Positions 1 to 21,600 of a stretch of 64,000 nucleotides of DNA are shown here, in pieces. The position numbers and the translations under genes were made by a program. Every line of letters starts with the position of its first letter. Positions within the stretch are counted from its first letter, which is position 1. The notes beneath the pieces were generated by a model, which was given only the letters and a program-made list of their open reading frames with translations, did not search any database and was not told the origin of the DNA. This DNA comes from Panaeolus papilionaceus (lineage: Eukaryota; Basidiomycota; Agaricomycetes; Agaricales): contig JADNRZ010000005.1 of assembly GCA_015501605.1 (NCBI GenBank), positions 1,674,001 to 1,738,000 of the forward strand, in the 5' to 3' direction.

Positions 1-73
1 ATTTTATGCGAGGGCAGGTAAAACCGATCCTTGAAATTATATACACCACGCGATTGTTCGGATACGTACATGT

Positions 74-2857
74 TTACTGCTCCTGAAAAAGGTCAAAAGT
101 GAGTAAAAGGATGTCCAATCACCCCTATGGGATGGGCAGATGTATGACCCGGGCTAAGCCCCAGTGCGGCACTTACCAAAATCTTGGACAAGGCAGCTCT
201 CAGCTCATCCTCCAATGCGGCACCTTCAGGTGTTTGCTGTGATAATTCTCAGATTCAACCATACTTTGATTTACCATGGGGACCCACCATCTTCAATGTC
301 GCTCCCATCAAGATCGAGTTAACGCCCGTTCCTTCGCAGTGATCCGCATGGCCACGGAAGGTGGTATCAATAGAACCATCTCTTCTGTCGAAATTGAATC
401 CAGGACTGACGGGATGCTGTATTCAAACCCAGAATATGCAAGTCACAATTACAAATGACATTACAGCCAAGTTCTGGAGAGCAAACTTACACAGCCGTTC
501 TGAGTCCTTCCCGCGCGGAGGTTGCAGATAGTTTGGGTTTGGCAAGCACTATCACATGGGATGACTTTGACGCCTCTGGTCTTCAAGGCGTTGAACTGCT
601 GGAAGAGAGCGGTGTTGGCCTCGAAAGCCTGGGTGACCTTGTGCCAGAACGCAGCGTTCAAAGGTTGACTTGCCGGCCATCCACCGATAGCTGAACCATA
701 GAGTTGACGGGCGCTATACTCTTGGGTCCATTGAGCTGAGCAAAAGGGGAAATAGGTCAGAATCGGGCCTCGAGGAAAATTTCCTTCACTCACGAGATAC
801 TTGGAAACTTGGCGCAGACATTTCCGCTGTCAAATAACAATGTGGGTGGAATGACAAACCACGAAGAGGAAAGCCTACCGATGAAGGTCCTGGAATCCAT
901 AATTTCGTACGTGTCAGGATCGACATCGTAGACCCGGAAAGACGGATTCGCGCCTATAACACTTCGTCAATCCTTGGGTCTCTCTGCCTGTAAGGATACG
1001 AAAACTCACTCCTTGGAGTCACAGACGGGGCGATGTACGAGATGCTATCAGCAGTATTGGCGTTTTGGTTGTTCCAATCGGAGTATGAAATGGCAAATTC
1101 GTCCTGTAAAGTATTTTTAGACATTTAAAAATAGGTAGATAAGCAGGTAGAACATTCTGAAACGCACCACATGCGAATGTCCGTAGAACTGAGCAGCAAT
1201 GGTGTTTTTGTAACGTTGGACGATCTGGTCGAAGTAATTGGACTGAGGGGGGACGTTATCAGCCTATCGTCTCCCTGTCCCGACAATTTTAATAGATGTC
1301 GCGTACCTGGTCCTTGAAACAATCACCCGAGCTAGGTGGCATGTGTGCGATGATCCATGCACGCTGCCCGGCGTCTTCTGCGATTTGCAATTGTTGGATA
1401 GCGAACGCAAGCACACCATTAGGGTCCGGCTGTTGATCATCGGAGTCGTAGAGCCAGAAACTTTCATATTGTGGTCAGCCCTTGTGATGTCATGGCGCGA
1501 TGTGTGAAAATATCCTACTTGAGTTTGTACCAAAAGATCGTGTTCAAAGAAATGATCCTATGATGAGGTTGAGAAACTTCATGCCAGAAACGATATGAGC
1601 GACAGTCTCACCTCAATGAAGTCCCGGGTACAACCATAGCATAACTTCCAGAGTTGTGCTGGACTTGTGAAGTTGCAGTCGCGTCTAGCCATTGCTAAAA
1701 GATTCAAAATCACATCAAGTGTCAATATGTTAATTGTCAACGTCGTTACTCACACTCCACCCTTGGCTTTGAGTGTCGAAGACCCATTGGACACTTCCCT
1801 TGTCGGTGGTGTTACGAGGGAAAGAGTTGGTAGGCGCAGCTTCGCTGGGCGACGAAAATGCATTTAATCTTCACCACACTGTGATTATAAGTCTACTCAC
1901 TGGTTACCGATGGCAGGGAACGTAGGAGAGTTGAGGAGCGACCCGAGCTCCTGGTTGAATTTTTGCATATCCGCGGTATTGTCCCTATACAAATGCGTGA
2001 ACTTACAATCCCTAGGCTGGCTTCAAGTTGCATTACGCACACTTGGTTGTCTAACCAAATAGCAGCCTCGACAACATCTCCAGTGAAGATGTTGAATCGA
2101 CTTTTTTGGGCATTGGCACCATTCAACAGGCTTTCAATGAGAGTCGTTGGGGTGTCACAATCGAAACTTCCAAGAGGACCAGCTGGAATATCGACAGTAG
2201 ACGAAGTGTCGTCTGCAAAGTTCCTGCAGCAAATCGGTTTTGTGCAATTCGCGTCGGATCCAACCTGTTAGTCGTGATGCAGAGTCGTTAAATTTGGTAT
2301 AGGAAAAATCAAGGCGAGGAGCTAAAGAACAGACCGTGTACATTCTATCAATATGGACATCACTCAGGTGAACAACTTGGAAGGGGGTCTTCCCAGTCGA
2401 AGTAAAAGTCTTCGGGTTAGCCGGGGCAGCCTTGGGGAACTTCATGGTGACAGGGTTCACATCTGGTTCTTGACAGAGACCGAGAAGTGCACTGCAAAGC
2501 TTCGTGGAAGTCTGACCAAGGACAGAAGTAGCACGGAGGTCATGAGCGATAATTGGAGCTTGTTGACCAATCAAACCAGTGCAGACATCGTCGTCTTGAA
2601 GCTGTACAAAGTAGAGTGAATAAATGGCTGATCGAGTTTGTGAAGCAACATACCTTTAAAACCTTACACACAGCGGTGAATGTGCTGGTGAACGCCGTGT
2701 CTCCCAGAAGAGCGACAGGCTCGAGGGTACCCAGGAGAGTGTGGCATGAAGCACAAGTCACAGCGTTTTTGATGGCATTGACAATATCATCAACGATTCC
2801 AGCTTTGACGGTTGTAGATAATGCCGCAAGGCAAAGCAGATGAGTGGGAACCTTCAT
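74..2857 (-). CDS. Acid sphingomyelinase-like phosphodiesterase (saposin-B + metallophosphoesterase)
   Basis: Predicted secreted sphingomyelin phosphodiesterase that would cleave sphingomyelin-type lipids outside the cell or in the vacuole. The N terminus (MKVPTHLLCLAALSTTVKA) is a signal peptide, followed by a Cys-containing saposin-B-like segment (NAVTCASCHTLLG) and then the calcineurin-like domain. Metal-site motifs appear in order: LSDVHIDRMYT, the family-typical KPICCR, FTGDVVEAAIWL, FPAIGNH (split by an intron), AHMPP and YGHSH. These are the full set expected of the family. The tail runs through a Cys (RTQNGC), then across GTAAGT...ACAG into FNFDRRDGSIDTTF and GHADHCEGTG, and ends in a 60-nt exon (177-236) and a 9-nt final exon (74-82, Glu-Gln-stop). 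The donor of the exon before 177-236 is uncertain (a GTGGGT site near 287 keeps frame). Numerous short introns; no frame damage seen. Confidence 0.93.
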
Positions 2858-3352
2858 CGTCGCGTAGGCTCAAAGGATGGGAGGTCTTGTCATAGATCGC
2901 CAGGATGTGCAGCCTTTTGTAAGTGGTCCATCTTCCGAGAGCGCTTCCACGAGAACCCTAAGAATATGGCGAATCAAAAATGTCCATTCGACATCATGCG
3001 GCTCTATTGCTAGAAGCCAGTTTCCTCGTGATATGTATATACGGCTTATGATCCTTTTCCACCATTGTAAGGTAAGGTTTGGACAGGCACGGCAATGGTG
3101 ATCTAGAGAATAAAATGATGAACGTTGTCAAAGAAGGCATATTTTCCGGTTATTTTTGTCTTGAAGAAAATTCGAACATATGCTCACATTAGTAAGAAAA
3201 GCCGAATATAAACGTTTGTCACCGCTAGAGTCTTTCATGGAATACGCAACTTTTGCAGTAAATTGAAACGTGCGAAGATATGACAAGTGCGAGGGTATGC
3301 ACCTACTTGCAAGTATAGTATGAAAAAGAAAAGATGTAAGTGTGAGAGTGCA
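2858..3352. other. Intergenic, upstream of the sphingomyelinase gene
   Basis: About 0.5 kb between the start of the minus-strand sphingomyelinase and the 3' end of the minus-strand RPC7 gene. It must hold the sphingomyelinase promoter and the RPC7 3' UTR. I see no convincing ORF or repeat. Confidence 0.6.
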
Positions 3353-4296
3353 TCAATCATAGTCTCCACCACCACCTGGAAACAAGGGATAAGCATAAGG
3401 AACAAGGATCAAGAACGGGGTAAACACAGACCTCCATCATCACCGCCTCCACCACCACCGAGGTCATCCATGTCGTCTCCTTCTCCATTGTCAAAGTGAT
3501 TCTCGGCATAATCATTGTCGTATTCTTCGTCAACGTCATAATCTGACTCTTGATGAGAACCTGCGTCTGAACGATCATCGCCTGATTTTTCCTGCAATAG
3601 TCATGGGGGTTAGCGGATACTTGCAGAAGGCTCGATTTGAAATAATTACCTCTTCATCGGCGTCGTCGTTAAACTCGTCTAAATTGAGTTGTATCTTTTT
3701 GCGCATATTGCCGATACCTGGAGCATATGGTTAGAATCATTTGACGCGGGTATCTGGTCTTTGTTGATAGCCTACCAGACTTCTTGCTCCGTCTTGGATT
3801 GAAATGGTCTTGGAGCAATTCTTCGGGAAAGAATGGGGCATAGAGCTCTTCCCGTTTTAGTGTAGGTTGTGAAGCAGCCGATGGACGATACTTGTCAGAG
3901 TATCGTTCGAGCTCTAAACAAAATAAATTTCAAGCTGAGTAAACAGTGTACCAAGCTTGCTTGCCTGTCGATTTTGTTTTCTCAACGATGTAATATTGTG
4001 ATCTCCTCATGCGTGCAGCGTAGTCTAACTGGAGCTCAGCGATTCGCATCTCGTCATTGGAAGGTTCTGTGAATACCGGGACAGTAAAAGGCTTTTCTTA
4101 CGGATCAGAAACATTTTATATTTGAAAGACAGTGTTGATAACACACAGGATAGAGAGCTGTGGCCTCCCTTGATAAACTTTGAATATCAGCAAAGGTCAG
4201 ACCCATTGGTGGTGCATTATGTTGACTGCCAATGCCACCTCTACCACCACCTCTACCCCCTCCACGACCACCTCTACCTCCACTACCTCGAGACAT
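3353..4296 (-). CDS. RPC31: DNA-directed RNA polymerase III subunit RPC7 (Rpc31-like)
   Basis: Small RNA polymerase III-specific subunit of the initiation subcomplex (with the Rpc82 and Rpc34 homologues), nuclear. The protein starts with a Gly/Arg-rich head (MSRGSGGRGGRGGG), then the family signature GLTFADIQSLSREATALYP. Later exons give ELQLDYAARMRRSQYYI, then ERYSDKYRP and KREELYAPFFPEELL, and NMRKKIQLNLDEFNDDADEE. It ends in a very acidic, Gly-rich tail, the usual RPC7 layout. The last intron (GTCTGT...TTCCAG) joins GGDDGG to GGGDYD and the stop at 3353-3355. The start ATG is the first in the reading frame and lies 276 bp from the divergent Aly/REF gene. No damage seen. Confidence 0.88.
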
Positions 4297-4572
4297 TATA
4301 ATTATTAGATTTTGAAAGGAATATGAAGGGAAAGAAAGGAAAGGGAATTTATTTGAATTTAAATGGCAATCAACAAAATTCTAAACAAGTCACGTTTACA
4401 CAGCATTTTCAATCTCCGACTCATTCATATACCGCTTGGGCCACAGCTTTCGTCAAACCCCCCATTCTTTCTTCCTCACCACCATCATTAACCACCCCCA
4501 CCAACGACCTTTTCGTGTTCTTTTACGAGTCTTTTTCATTTAAAGTACTTTACTTCGGACACTTTTTTCATA
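4297..4572. promoter_or_regulatory. Bidirectional promoter, RPC7 / Aly-REF
   Basis: Only 276 bp separate the start codons of RPC7 (-) and the Aly/REF adaptor (+), so the two nuclear housekeeping genes must share promoter space. The stretch has A-rich and T-rich tracts; I saw no clear TATA box for either gene. Shared regulation is an inference from spacing. Confidence 0.6.
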
Positions 4573-6107
4573 ATGGACGTTGACAAATCCCTTGACGAGG
4601 TCAGTATTTCTCAGCGCCGTTGTCAAGTTCAAAAAAGGGCGTGTTTTGACAATGTCTCTATATAGATCATCAAGTCTAAGCCCAGAAACCCCCGTCGTGG
4701 CTCGACAAGACGCACTTCAGCTCGTGCTCAGGTCCTCGGAAAGGCCCAGCCGACTCCTGCCCAAAAGGCTCGCGTTTCAGCAGCTCCTACTGAAGCAAAG
4801 TCGGAAAAGATCATCGTTTCTAACCTCCCTGCTGATGTTAATGAGTCGCAGATTCGCGTAAGTCTTGAAATTCAGAGTCTCAAAACGCGTGTCTTATTCT
4901 TGATACAGGAATTGTTCACAACCACCGTTGGACCACTTCGCGAACTCAACCTCCATTACGACTCAGCCGGACGCTCCAAGGGCGTTGCAACCGTCCTCTT
5001 CTCAAGGAAAGGAGATGGTACAAAGGCTTTCCAAACCTACAACAACCGACTTATCGATGGCAGTTAGTATCGCCTCTCACATTCTGCATTCGTCTCCTTT
5101 TCTCCAACCGGAATGCGATGTTCCTTGCATCGTGACTTTACTCTTTCAGCGGAATTGCGGACTGGCTTGTCTCTGAAGTTCGCAAACCCAAGAAATCCTT
5201 TGTTTTCTCTCGGATGCTACATTCTTTGCAGTGTATAACGCATCTTGTGCCCTTGGCGTGCATTATTGCACGCCGTTTATGCATGTTGATCTCAGGTCTG
5301 ATCAACCTGATTGATCCATGGCAGCTTTTGGGCACGTCCTGTAGTCTAATGCAGGATGAGATTGATGAAAGGTGTGGATGACCCAGATTGTTAAAGGATG
5401 AGGTTTCTCCCGAATTCCGAAACATTCAGCGTGGGTATGGCATATCTGTATTGTGAGGGGAGAATGGCGAGTGAGGGTCCCCTTGCATTTTCAGTTGTGT
5501 TGGCGAAAGCGACAATGGTTTCCCCAAGAGATACCAACGCCGCACAAAACAATGGGAATGTGTGGAAGCATCAGAGACACGTACGGTCCAAGGTTCCGCA
5601 ACGGAAATGAGTTGGGTTTGGGATGCTTTGGGTGTCCGCTTCCTACTTTGTTCACTCTTTCCACCCGTCTTTGCTCAATCCAAAGAAATGCCGGCTAACA
5701 TTCTGCGCTTCGCCTTTTCTCTCCGCCTCGCTCTCTGAATCTAGAACGCCCCATGAAGATCGAAATCGTCGTCGACCCCACCGCCCCCGTTCCTCTTGCC
5801 CAGCGTGTCGCCCCAGCACCCGCTGCTGCTGCTGCTGCTACTACTTCGGCACCTCGGTTCGTTGCCCTGCTTATATTGGACCAAGCAAACGATCTTACCT
5901 TGACATGATAGAACTGGTGGTAGACCTACCCGTGGTGGACGTGGTCGTCGTCCCCGCAACAAGAGCGATCGCCCAGCTAAATCTGCTGCTGATCTTGACG
6001 CCGAGATGGAGGTTAGTTGATCACTGCCTCTCCTTTTCTTGAAGACTAGTTGCTAATATCACGTATAGGACTACACCGCCTCAAATGCTCCCACAGCCGC
6101 TGCTTAA
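4573..6107 (+). CDS. YRA1: Aly/REF (THO complex subunit 4, Yra1-like) mRNA export adaptor
   Basis: RNA-binding adaptor linking the TREX/THO complex to the mRNA export receptor, nuclear. The N terminus has the conserved short helix (MDVDKSLDEIIKSK), then a basic Arg-rich region. The single RRM begins at KIIVSNLPADVNESQIR and continues through ELFTTTVGPLRELNLHYD and SKGVATVLFSRKGD to NNRLIDGKRPMKIEIV. After an Ala/Pro-rich stretch come the RGG/Arg-rich C-terminal segment (GGRPTRGGRGRRPRNKS) and the terminal acidic helix (ADLDAEMEDYT), both typical of REF proteins. Introns at about 4600-4665, 4860-4908, 5063-5744, 5845-5908 and 6013-6068. The third is 682 bp, more than ten times its neighbours, and cuts the end of the RRM (GAT GGC A / AA CGC). 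Frame is intact across all joins. Confidence 0.92.
5255..5274 (+). promoter_or_regulatory. Perfect hairpin inside the long Aly/REF intron
   Basis: GGCGTGCA-TTAT-TGCACGCC: an 8-bp perfect GC-rich stem with a 4-nt loop, roughly a third of the way into the 682-bp intron of the Yra1-like gene. In the transcript it would be a stable stem-loop. It may be part of a structured intronic RNA or a splicing-control element; neither is shown by the sequence alone. Confidence 0.5.
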
Positions 6108-6900
6108 GTTGACTTTGGTTTTAGAGTATGCGATGTAGGTGGTGGTGTTGGTCAAGGAAGTGTTATGATGTGGTTTTCACTTGTTACTTTCTTATATTAC
6201 ATATGTCATGCTGTCATACCCTTCGTCCCCTCTTTTCCGTCTTGTGTTTTTGGTGACGGTTGACTTGTATTACCATAATCCCTTGGGTTTCGTATAATGA
6301 TCCGTTTTTGGTTGTGATGATTTACATTTGAGAATACCTGGAGATTTACATCGGAGTCATGTCGTCGCCGTCGTGCTCGGTGGTAAATTAGGTGGTCAAT
6401 TCATGACAGAAATCTGTACTCTGTAGCTTCACAGACTAAGGAGATGGATACCACCAGTTATTCACTTAAACCCCGCCACCATACTGATTCATGGCACATC
6501 CACCTGAAATTAAGTTCCGTTCACAATTGACTCATAGATTACAATCCACATGGTAAATACTTTGTTCTACAAACCTACTGATAAAATTCCGCAAAAATTG
6601 AATAATATTGCAGACAGCACAGGTGGCCGTCGCTCGCTTAATTTTGAGTTCGGAAGCGCACAGTGCCATAGAGTCAACTCATAAACGATGAGGAAATGAT
6701 CTCTGATGTAAGCGAAACAATTATAGTTCGGTTGACCTGCAGTTCTTTTTCTTTCCTTTCTTTTTTATCCCCTGACTCATTCTTCAAGCCCGTCGTGGTC
6801 GGCGACAGATAAACCTCTTTATATATCAGGACAGGACACACATTTCTTGGCTTCTTGGGGCCATCTTGCTATCTCTTCTTAGCTCGTCAAAGAGCACCAA
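6108..6900. other. Intergenic with ABC transporter promoter (TATA 6820-6826)
   Basis: Holds the 3' UTR of the Aly/REF gene and the promoter of the ABC transporter. A clean TATATAT lies about 75 nt upstream of the ABC start codon, followed by a pyrimidine-rich stretch. No ORF of note. Confidence 0.65.
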
Positions 6901-13882
<6,982 letters not shown>

Positions 13883-14575
13883 TGGCCAGTTTGTAGTCAG
13901 TTGTAAACAGCAGCCTTGTTTCTTTACGTTTTTCTTGGGCTATAGATTTTGGACGCTGCAAGATGTGTTGTGTTGTTTATTTTCCCATGGGTCGATAGGC
14001 AGACCTTGCTTACCGACGGTGAGAAGGTTACGAATACCTTCCCCATACATCCATACGCTTCAAGCCAATAACCTTTTGCCTCAAAATTCAATTTAAAGGT
14101 TTGTTTGTTACTCCTGCTTGAAAGCGTACTTCGGTGGTCTTTCTGTGGTTTATCATATCTTGAAGAGCGGTATAGGCACGCTGAAAATCCATGGTTCTTT
14201 GCGAACTGCTCCCGTTTGAACCCTATGACCCAAGGCTTATCCTAAGGTGTACGAGAAGGCCCAGCAACAGAAGGACGCGTTGACGACCAAGACTCTTTTG
14301 GACGGTTCTTCTCTTGACCGTCGTCAGAGCCTCGTGATAGGCCCCTCATCCGGCTTACTGTCCCAGTTGCAGGGATTCACTGAGATGGGGACGATGACCT
14401 TTACCAGAATGTTGGAAGCCTGAGGTATATAACTAGATGCCTTTTCCCTATTTGCCTCTCTCAGACTCTGGAAGATTTGATGTATGTATGCCCCCAGCCG
14501 GCTCATTCCCCGCCAACTGAATGCTTCTTCCTATAATTTTTTTCAGGTCATTGGCGTAGATCGTAATATTTTATC
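13883..14575 (+). other. Intergenic with possible coding relics
   Basis: Between the ABC transporter stop and the next gene. Two plus-strand stretches read like protein without a usable start: LLTDGEKVTNTFPIHPY at about 14006-14070, and about 60 codons at 14241-14423 containing KVYEKAQQQKDALTTKTLLDG, ending in a stop. They may be remnants of one lost gene or unannotated exons. No family recognised. Confidence 0.3.
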
Positions 14576-15786
14576 ATGGCTCCCCAGTGGAATGTGAACA
14601 CGAGTACGCATTGCTTTTCACACTTTCTGGTAGCACACTGAACTAATACTCCCTTGTGCGCAGATGACGACGACAAGGGTATTGTTTCTCATTCGGGGAA
14701 CTCGATGTTTCCCTTCGCCTCCACTTCTTCTGCCCCGGAGGTTGATGAGCAGTCTAGTCGTAGGGGAGCAGAGTCCCGCAAACGCAAGCGGTCAAATTTG
14801 CCGGGTGCGGGATGTCCCTTCTGCATTGTGCCAAACAACGACGCTCGTGTACGCTACGACGGGGTGTGGATACTCAATAGTGTGCCTGGATCCACGACAC
14901 ATAGTACCACTACAATCGGGTCATCTTTATCATTGAAATTCTTCGGTATGTAACGTTATTCCCTCCGTATTTAGAGTATTCGTCATTAATATTTCTTTCC
15001 TAGGCAGTGGAATTATCGTCTATGGGACGGTTCCCGCTAGTAATGGTATATTTAAACCTCCAACCGCGTCTTATAGTGTTGATAACGACCAACCGCTCAC
15101 GACAACACTTGCGCGTGCTTCCTCCTCTATTCCCAACCAACAATTCTTTGCTACCAGTCAAATGTTGTCCTCTGATCAGCATGAAATTCAAATCAACGTA
15201 ACGGATGTAGAGGATGTTCCTTACATTATATCGCAATTTTTCATTGTTCCTGCTTTCAACGTTACACAGACCCCAAAGCCTCTCACTGGCGGTAACGAAA
15301 CGATGACAACAACACCAGCCCCTCATGCTGCCTTACAGCATACAGTCCGAGTTCTTTCGGCTGTGCTTGGTATCCTTATATTCCTCATTCTGGCCGCAGT
15401 TATCACGATGTTCTTGCTCCTAAGGAAACTTAAATATAAGCGGAAGATAGCAGAGAAACTGGGATTCGATGTGCGATCAAGGCGTCCAGGTTCGTGGGTT
15501 TCCTGGCGTGCGTCGTTTAAATAACAGCATTCATTGTCTTTGACTTTCTTTTCTTGCAGATACGATATACAGCAGCTTCACCTCTCCCGAATCAATCTTG
15601 CGAGCTGACGCGGGGATTTGGTCGCCCTCGCAATCCTCCAGGTTAACACAGCTCACTTATTCATCTCGGAGCCAATCTATTACGCGTAGCGCCTTTGCTA
15701 CCCCCTACGCCGAAAAAGAAATCCCTCCCCCTCCTCTGCCTCCAAAAGCCTTCGGTCCTACGACCAAACATGGAGCAATTAGTTGA
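14576..15786 (+). CDS. Single-pass membrane protein, Agaricomycete type
   Basis: Function unknown. A short first exon (MAPQWNVNT) joins to an acidic and basic stretch, then a probable outside domain. That domain has VRYDGVWILNSVPGST, then GSGIIVYGTVPASNG and TASYSVDN, a beta-rich pattern common in Agaricomycete membrane proteins of unknown role. A Thr/Pro linker (NETMTTTPAPHA) leads to one strong transmembrane helix (RVLSAVLGILIFLILAAVIT, extended by MFLLL) and a basic stop-transfer (RKLKYKRK). The cytoplasmic tail is Ser-rich and ends with a proline cluster (IPPPPLPPK). No signal peptide is visible from this start, so an upstream exon may be missing. Introns at about 14604-14663, 14945-15002 and 15489-15559. 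The Tyr-Asp-Gly-x-Trp segment suggests a jelly-roll or galactose-binding-like fold; that is inference. Confidence 0.75.
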
Positions 15787-16243
15787 TCTAATTTTCCATC
15801 CAACCTCACAGTCCTTTTTATTATAGTTTGTTCCCTGTATTCCTGTGGGCGTCCTGGACACATTGTTGCCAACTGTAGCTACTTTATCATACAGGTTTTT
15901 TATTCACAACCTTGTAAGTATTTTATATCCCCTTCCCTTTACGCTCACGACGACCTTCGTATTTAGTTGTTGATAGTTACCCTTTCCATTTTACAGGTCT
16001 CGAAACCTTTTTATCTTCGTCCTTCACCTTTTAGTTTAGAAGGAAAGGTCGCACAAGAAGTACTGTATATTTACACAAAGCATTAGGACAAGTTTAAAAG
16101 ATCTAGCATACATATCTACACAATAATTGCATTAAACGTATTGAAATCCGGCCTTGAACAAAGAAAGCATCATATCATTAAAATGAGCAGAAAGGGTCAA
16201 ATAGGGTGAAAAAGTGGAAGATTCAGATGCTGCAAGGAATCCT
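15787..16243. other. Convergent intergenic region
   Basis: Tail-to-tail gap between the membrane-protein gene (+) and the malic enzyme (-), AT-rich with T-runs on the plus strand, as expected for two 3' UTRs. No ORF supported. Confidence 0.6.
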
Positions 16244-18510
<2,267 letters not shown>

Positions 18511-18606
18511 CTCTGGATTTCGTGATATAAAGAAACAGAGAAAAGGGGGCACTGAATTTTTTGAGAAGAAGGAAAAGGTCGTGATACTTCGGTGATGATT
18601 CAAGGC

Positions 18607-18613
18607 TTATATA
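18607..18613 (-). promoter_or_regulatory. TATA box of the malic enzyme gene
   Basis: TATATAA on the minus strand about 100 nt upstream of the malic enzyme ATG. Spacing matches other promoters in this window. Confidence 0.55.
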
Positions 18614-21600
18614 GTATCGGTGTCTGTCGGTGTTCCGTGTTGGTTGTCGGGAACCCTCTTGTTTGTTGCCTTGACCTCCGGAGGTCCCTGAGCTCAAAAT
18701 AGTAGTTCCATGATTCTCCTTCACGTTTCAGTTTGATTGGTGACCGCTTTGAAACTGTAGTCATTCCAGTCATGTTAAGATTTAATTTCCTGTATATAAG
18801 CATGATGTTCAGTATAAATGATAGCATCTACATTTGATACCCCTGTAAAAAGGGTCATACAAGTCAGTAACATTACTGGACCTTTGTAGCACTTGATTGC
18901 TAAAGCCAAGAGGAACAGAATGGAATTAAGGGTCTCGACGCGTTTATGATGTTTGTCTTTGTTAGGTTCAGTCTCCCTTGGCTTCCCCCGCAACCACAGG
19001 CGCTGTTGCAGCTTGACCTACACATAGACGCTTAAAATCGTACCATGGCTCAAAGGACAAGACCTCTTTCCCCAGAATTTTTATATAACATTCAACCTTC
19101 GACACATCCTTGACAAAGTGGCAACTGGATGAATTGATTTTGAAGCCTTTTGCTCTTCACAGGAACCGGAGCTTAATTTTTTGGGGAAACGTTTTGTCAA
19201 TTGGCTGGTTTATGCTCCGAGAACATAAATTTAGCCACACCAGCCAGCACCAACCTCGTACGATACACAGCTAAGGTCCTCAATAGGATTAGCGCCGCAA
19301 TTTAGGGTCAGGACTTGGAGTTAAACACCTAGTCGAGGTGGGACTAATCTCTCATCTGTACGGGTCCTCATTTTTGCGCTTTTAGTCGGCCGAATTATGT
19401 GGGACTTATGGCTTTTGATCGTCTGCATTTTGTCGACAATGAGTCAATGGATGGGTTGGAAAGTGGCTCCATGCTTGCTTCATGGGAAACTCAAATCACA
19501 GCACCATCCCATTTGACCAATGGCTGCACATCTTTGAGTCACCCAACAGCAAAGCACCTTAAATCAGGTGTTGTATAAACTTTGTTTGGAAAACGCCGCT
19601 TTATTGTCATGTGTTCCTGTAGATTCCTGTGCGAATGGGAACTCGTTCAGTGGAAGCCACAAATGCCTCTGAAATTCACAGGTTGCTCAGACAGCAAAAA
19701 TAGATGTACGTAAGTACGCGGTCTAGCTCTTATGAGCGATTGCTGTTTTTAAGCTCTACTGTTTTCTACTTAGCTGTTACATCGCTGCCTTCACGCAGCT
19801 CATATTGATATTTTGTTCGTAGCCTTGTATATCACTGTGACCGTCGCATGCTTCGCGCGTCAATCGGTTCAAACACTCAGTCTACCCAAGGATGGTATGT
19901 ATCATCATTATTCTAATGTTAAATAGTTTTCTAACAAATATATACAGGTGGTGATAGGGCCACCTCTGGTGTTTTTATTTTTTGATCCCCAGGCCCCGCA
20001 TCTTCATCTGCGTTTATCCTGTATTTGCCGTGTTCGCTCCATTTGCTTTCCAGGATATGCCATAACCATCAATAAACTATCTCTATCTATATCATGTATG
20101 TGCAATAGCCTCGGAGAAAAAACTAAATCGACTGATATACCATCTATTTTCACATTCCTCAGGACAGGTAGATCAACACACCTAGACATCTCCCCTCTAC
20201 GTCAATTTTTAAAGCGCTGGTCATTGTTTTGGCCCTTGGTTATCGGGTTCATATCAAAGCTCTGAATGAGGAAAGTAATCCTTTCGGCTTTTTCCCAGAA
20301 CCTTTCAATAACATATGCTACCTAAACCAGATTGCACTACATCTCCAGAGAGTTGCCGTAATCCAAAACTGTTGAGCGGCTGTCAGCGGCCCGTCAGTTA
20401 AGATCACGTCAGGAAATTCATGCTCAAAATTTAAAACCTATTCAGTCCTCTGTGCTTCCTAACAGGCCCGACTTCCATAAATCAACACTTTGTTCAGATG
20501 GTAGATTCCGATTGTCGGTTTTTTTTGCCTCAAAATGGCATTGTAAGCGAATTCGGCTGCTGAGGCGGCCTGAGGAGCTTTATGCCAAAACGTCATTCTC
20601 GAAGCAAACCCCCCCACACCTTGAACGCAACGTTGGAGTTTTCTGGGAAGACATTGCAGTAAGATGCAGAAACGTGAGTTCTGTTTTTATTTTTGTATGA
20701 GCTTGAATTGGTTATTTTAAACCACATTGGCTCTCCGAATACCAGTTTATGGATATACTGCGGAAAATGGCTATAATTATCGCCCCTTCTACCTCTAATT
20801 CCACGTTCTCGGACCGGTGGAACGTATCCTACATATTCGAGATCTGGGGTACTGAGGTAAGTCCATTCATTGCTCGTTTTGAAAGCCACTGAACTCTTGC
20901 TAACTATTGGAATCAAAGCCATGGCATTCAATTAAGATGACTTTCGGCATATTCCAGGGTCATATGCAACTTTAACCACAAGCGCGATTTTGATTGACAA
21001 GTATTTCCTCTCGAGGGGTTGATTATACCCGAGACCCCTGTGCCTCCTCTGCCGTGTGCGTTGATTATTGATCCTTTTATAACGAATTCTCCCAGGTTTT
21101 GAAGTGTGTGCAGTGAGGTTTCTCATAAAGGAGCACTTTTAAGCTGTTCTCGAGCTGTACGATCTAGGTTTTAGGACGAAGTTTATGCTACCGATATGTA
21201 GGTGTTTTTGCTCTAGGAGCTATCTGACACGGGACTGATCATTTGGCGTTCTCACACCGCAAGGAACCGGAGGCCCTAAGATCTTAATGGACTCCCTCAT
21301 AACCACCGAGACATTCCACCAGATCGTCGATGGCTATGCAACGCGATATGAATTCCACGCCACGGCAAACTCAACACACATTTATCTATAATGAAGCAAA
21401 AAATAACATCTAAACGCGCACGCCTGTTCTCGAAAATCTATCCTATTTTTCTACGTTGCCTGCACAGCGGTTCCAGGAAACACCCGAGAAATATAAAATT
21501 AGGGGTATGCCCAATCTACTTTTGGCTTCTTTGCGTCATTTAATCGAGAAGCCCAATGATTACGGAGCATCATTGGATTCAGAGACCGGAAGACGTGCCG

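Noticed and set aside
3409..3597. Separate small acidic Gly-rich gene on the minus strand
   Set aside because: It is the acidic C-terminal exon of RPC7, joined by spliced frames.
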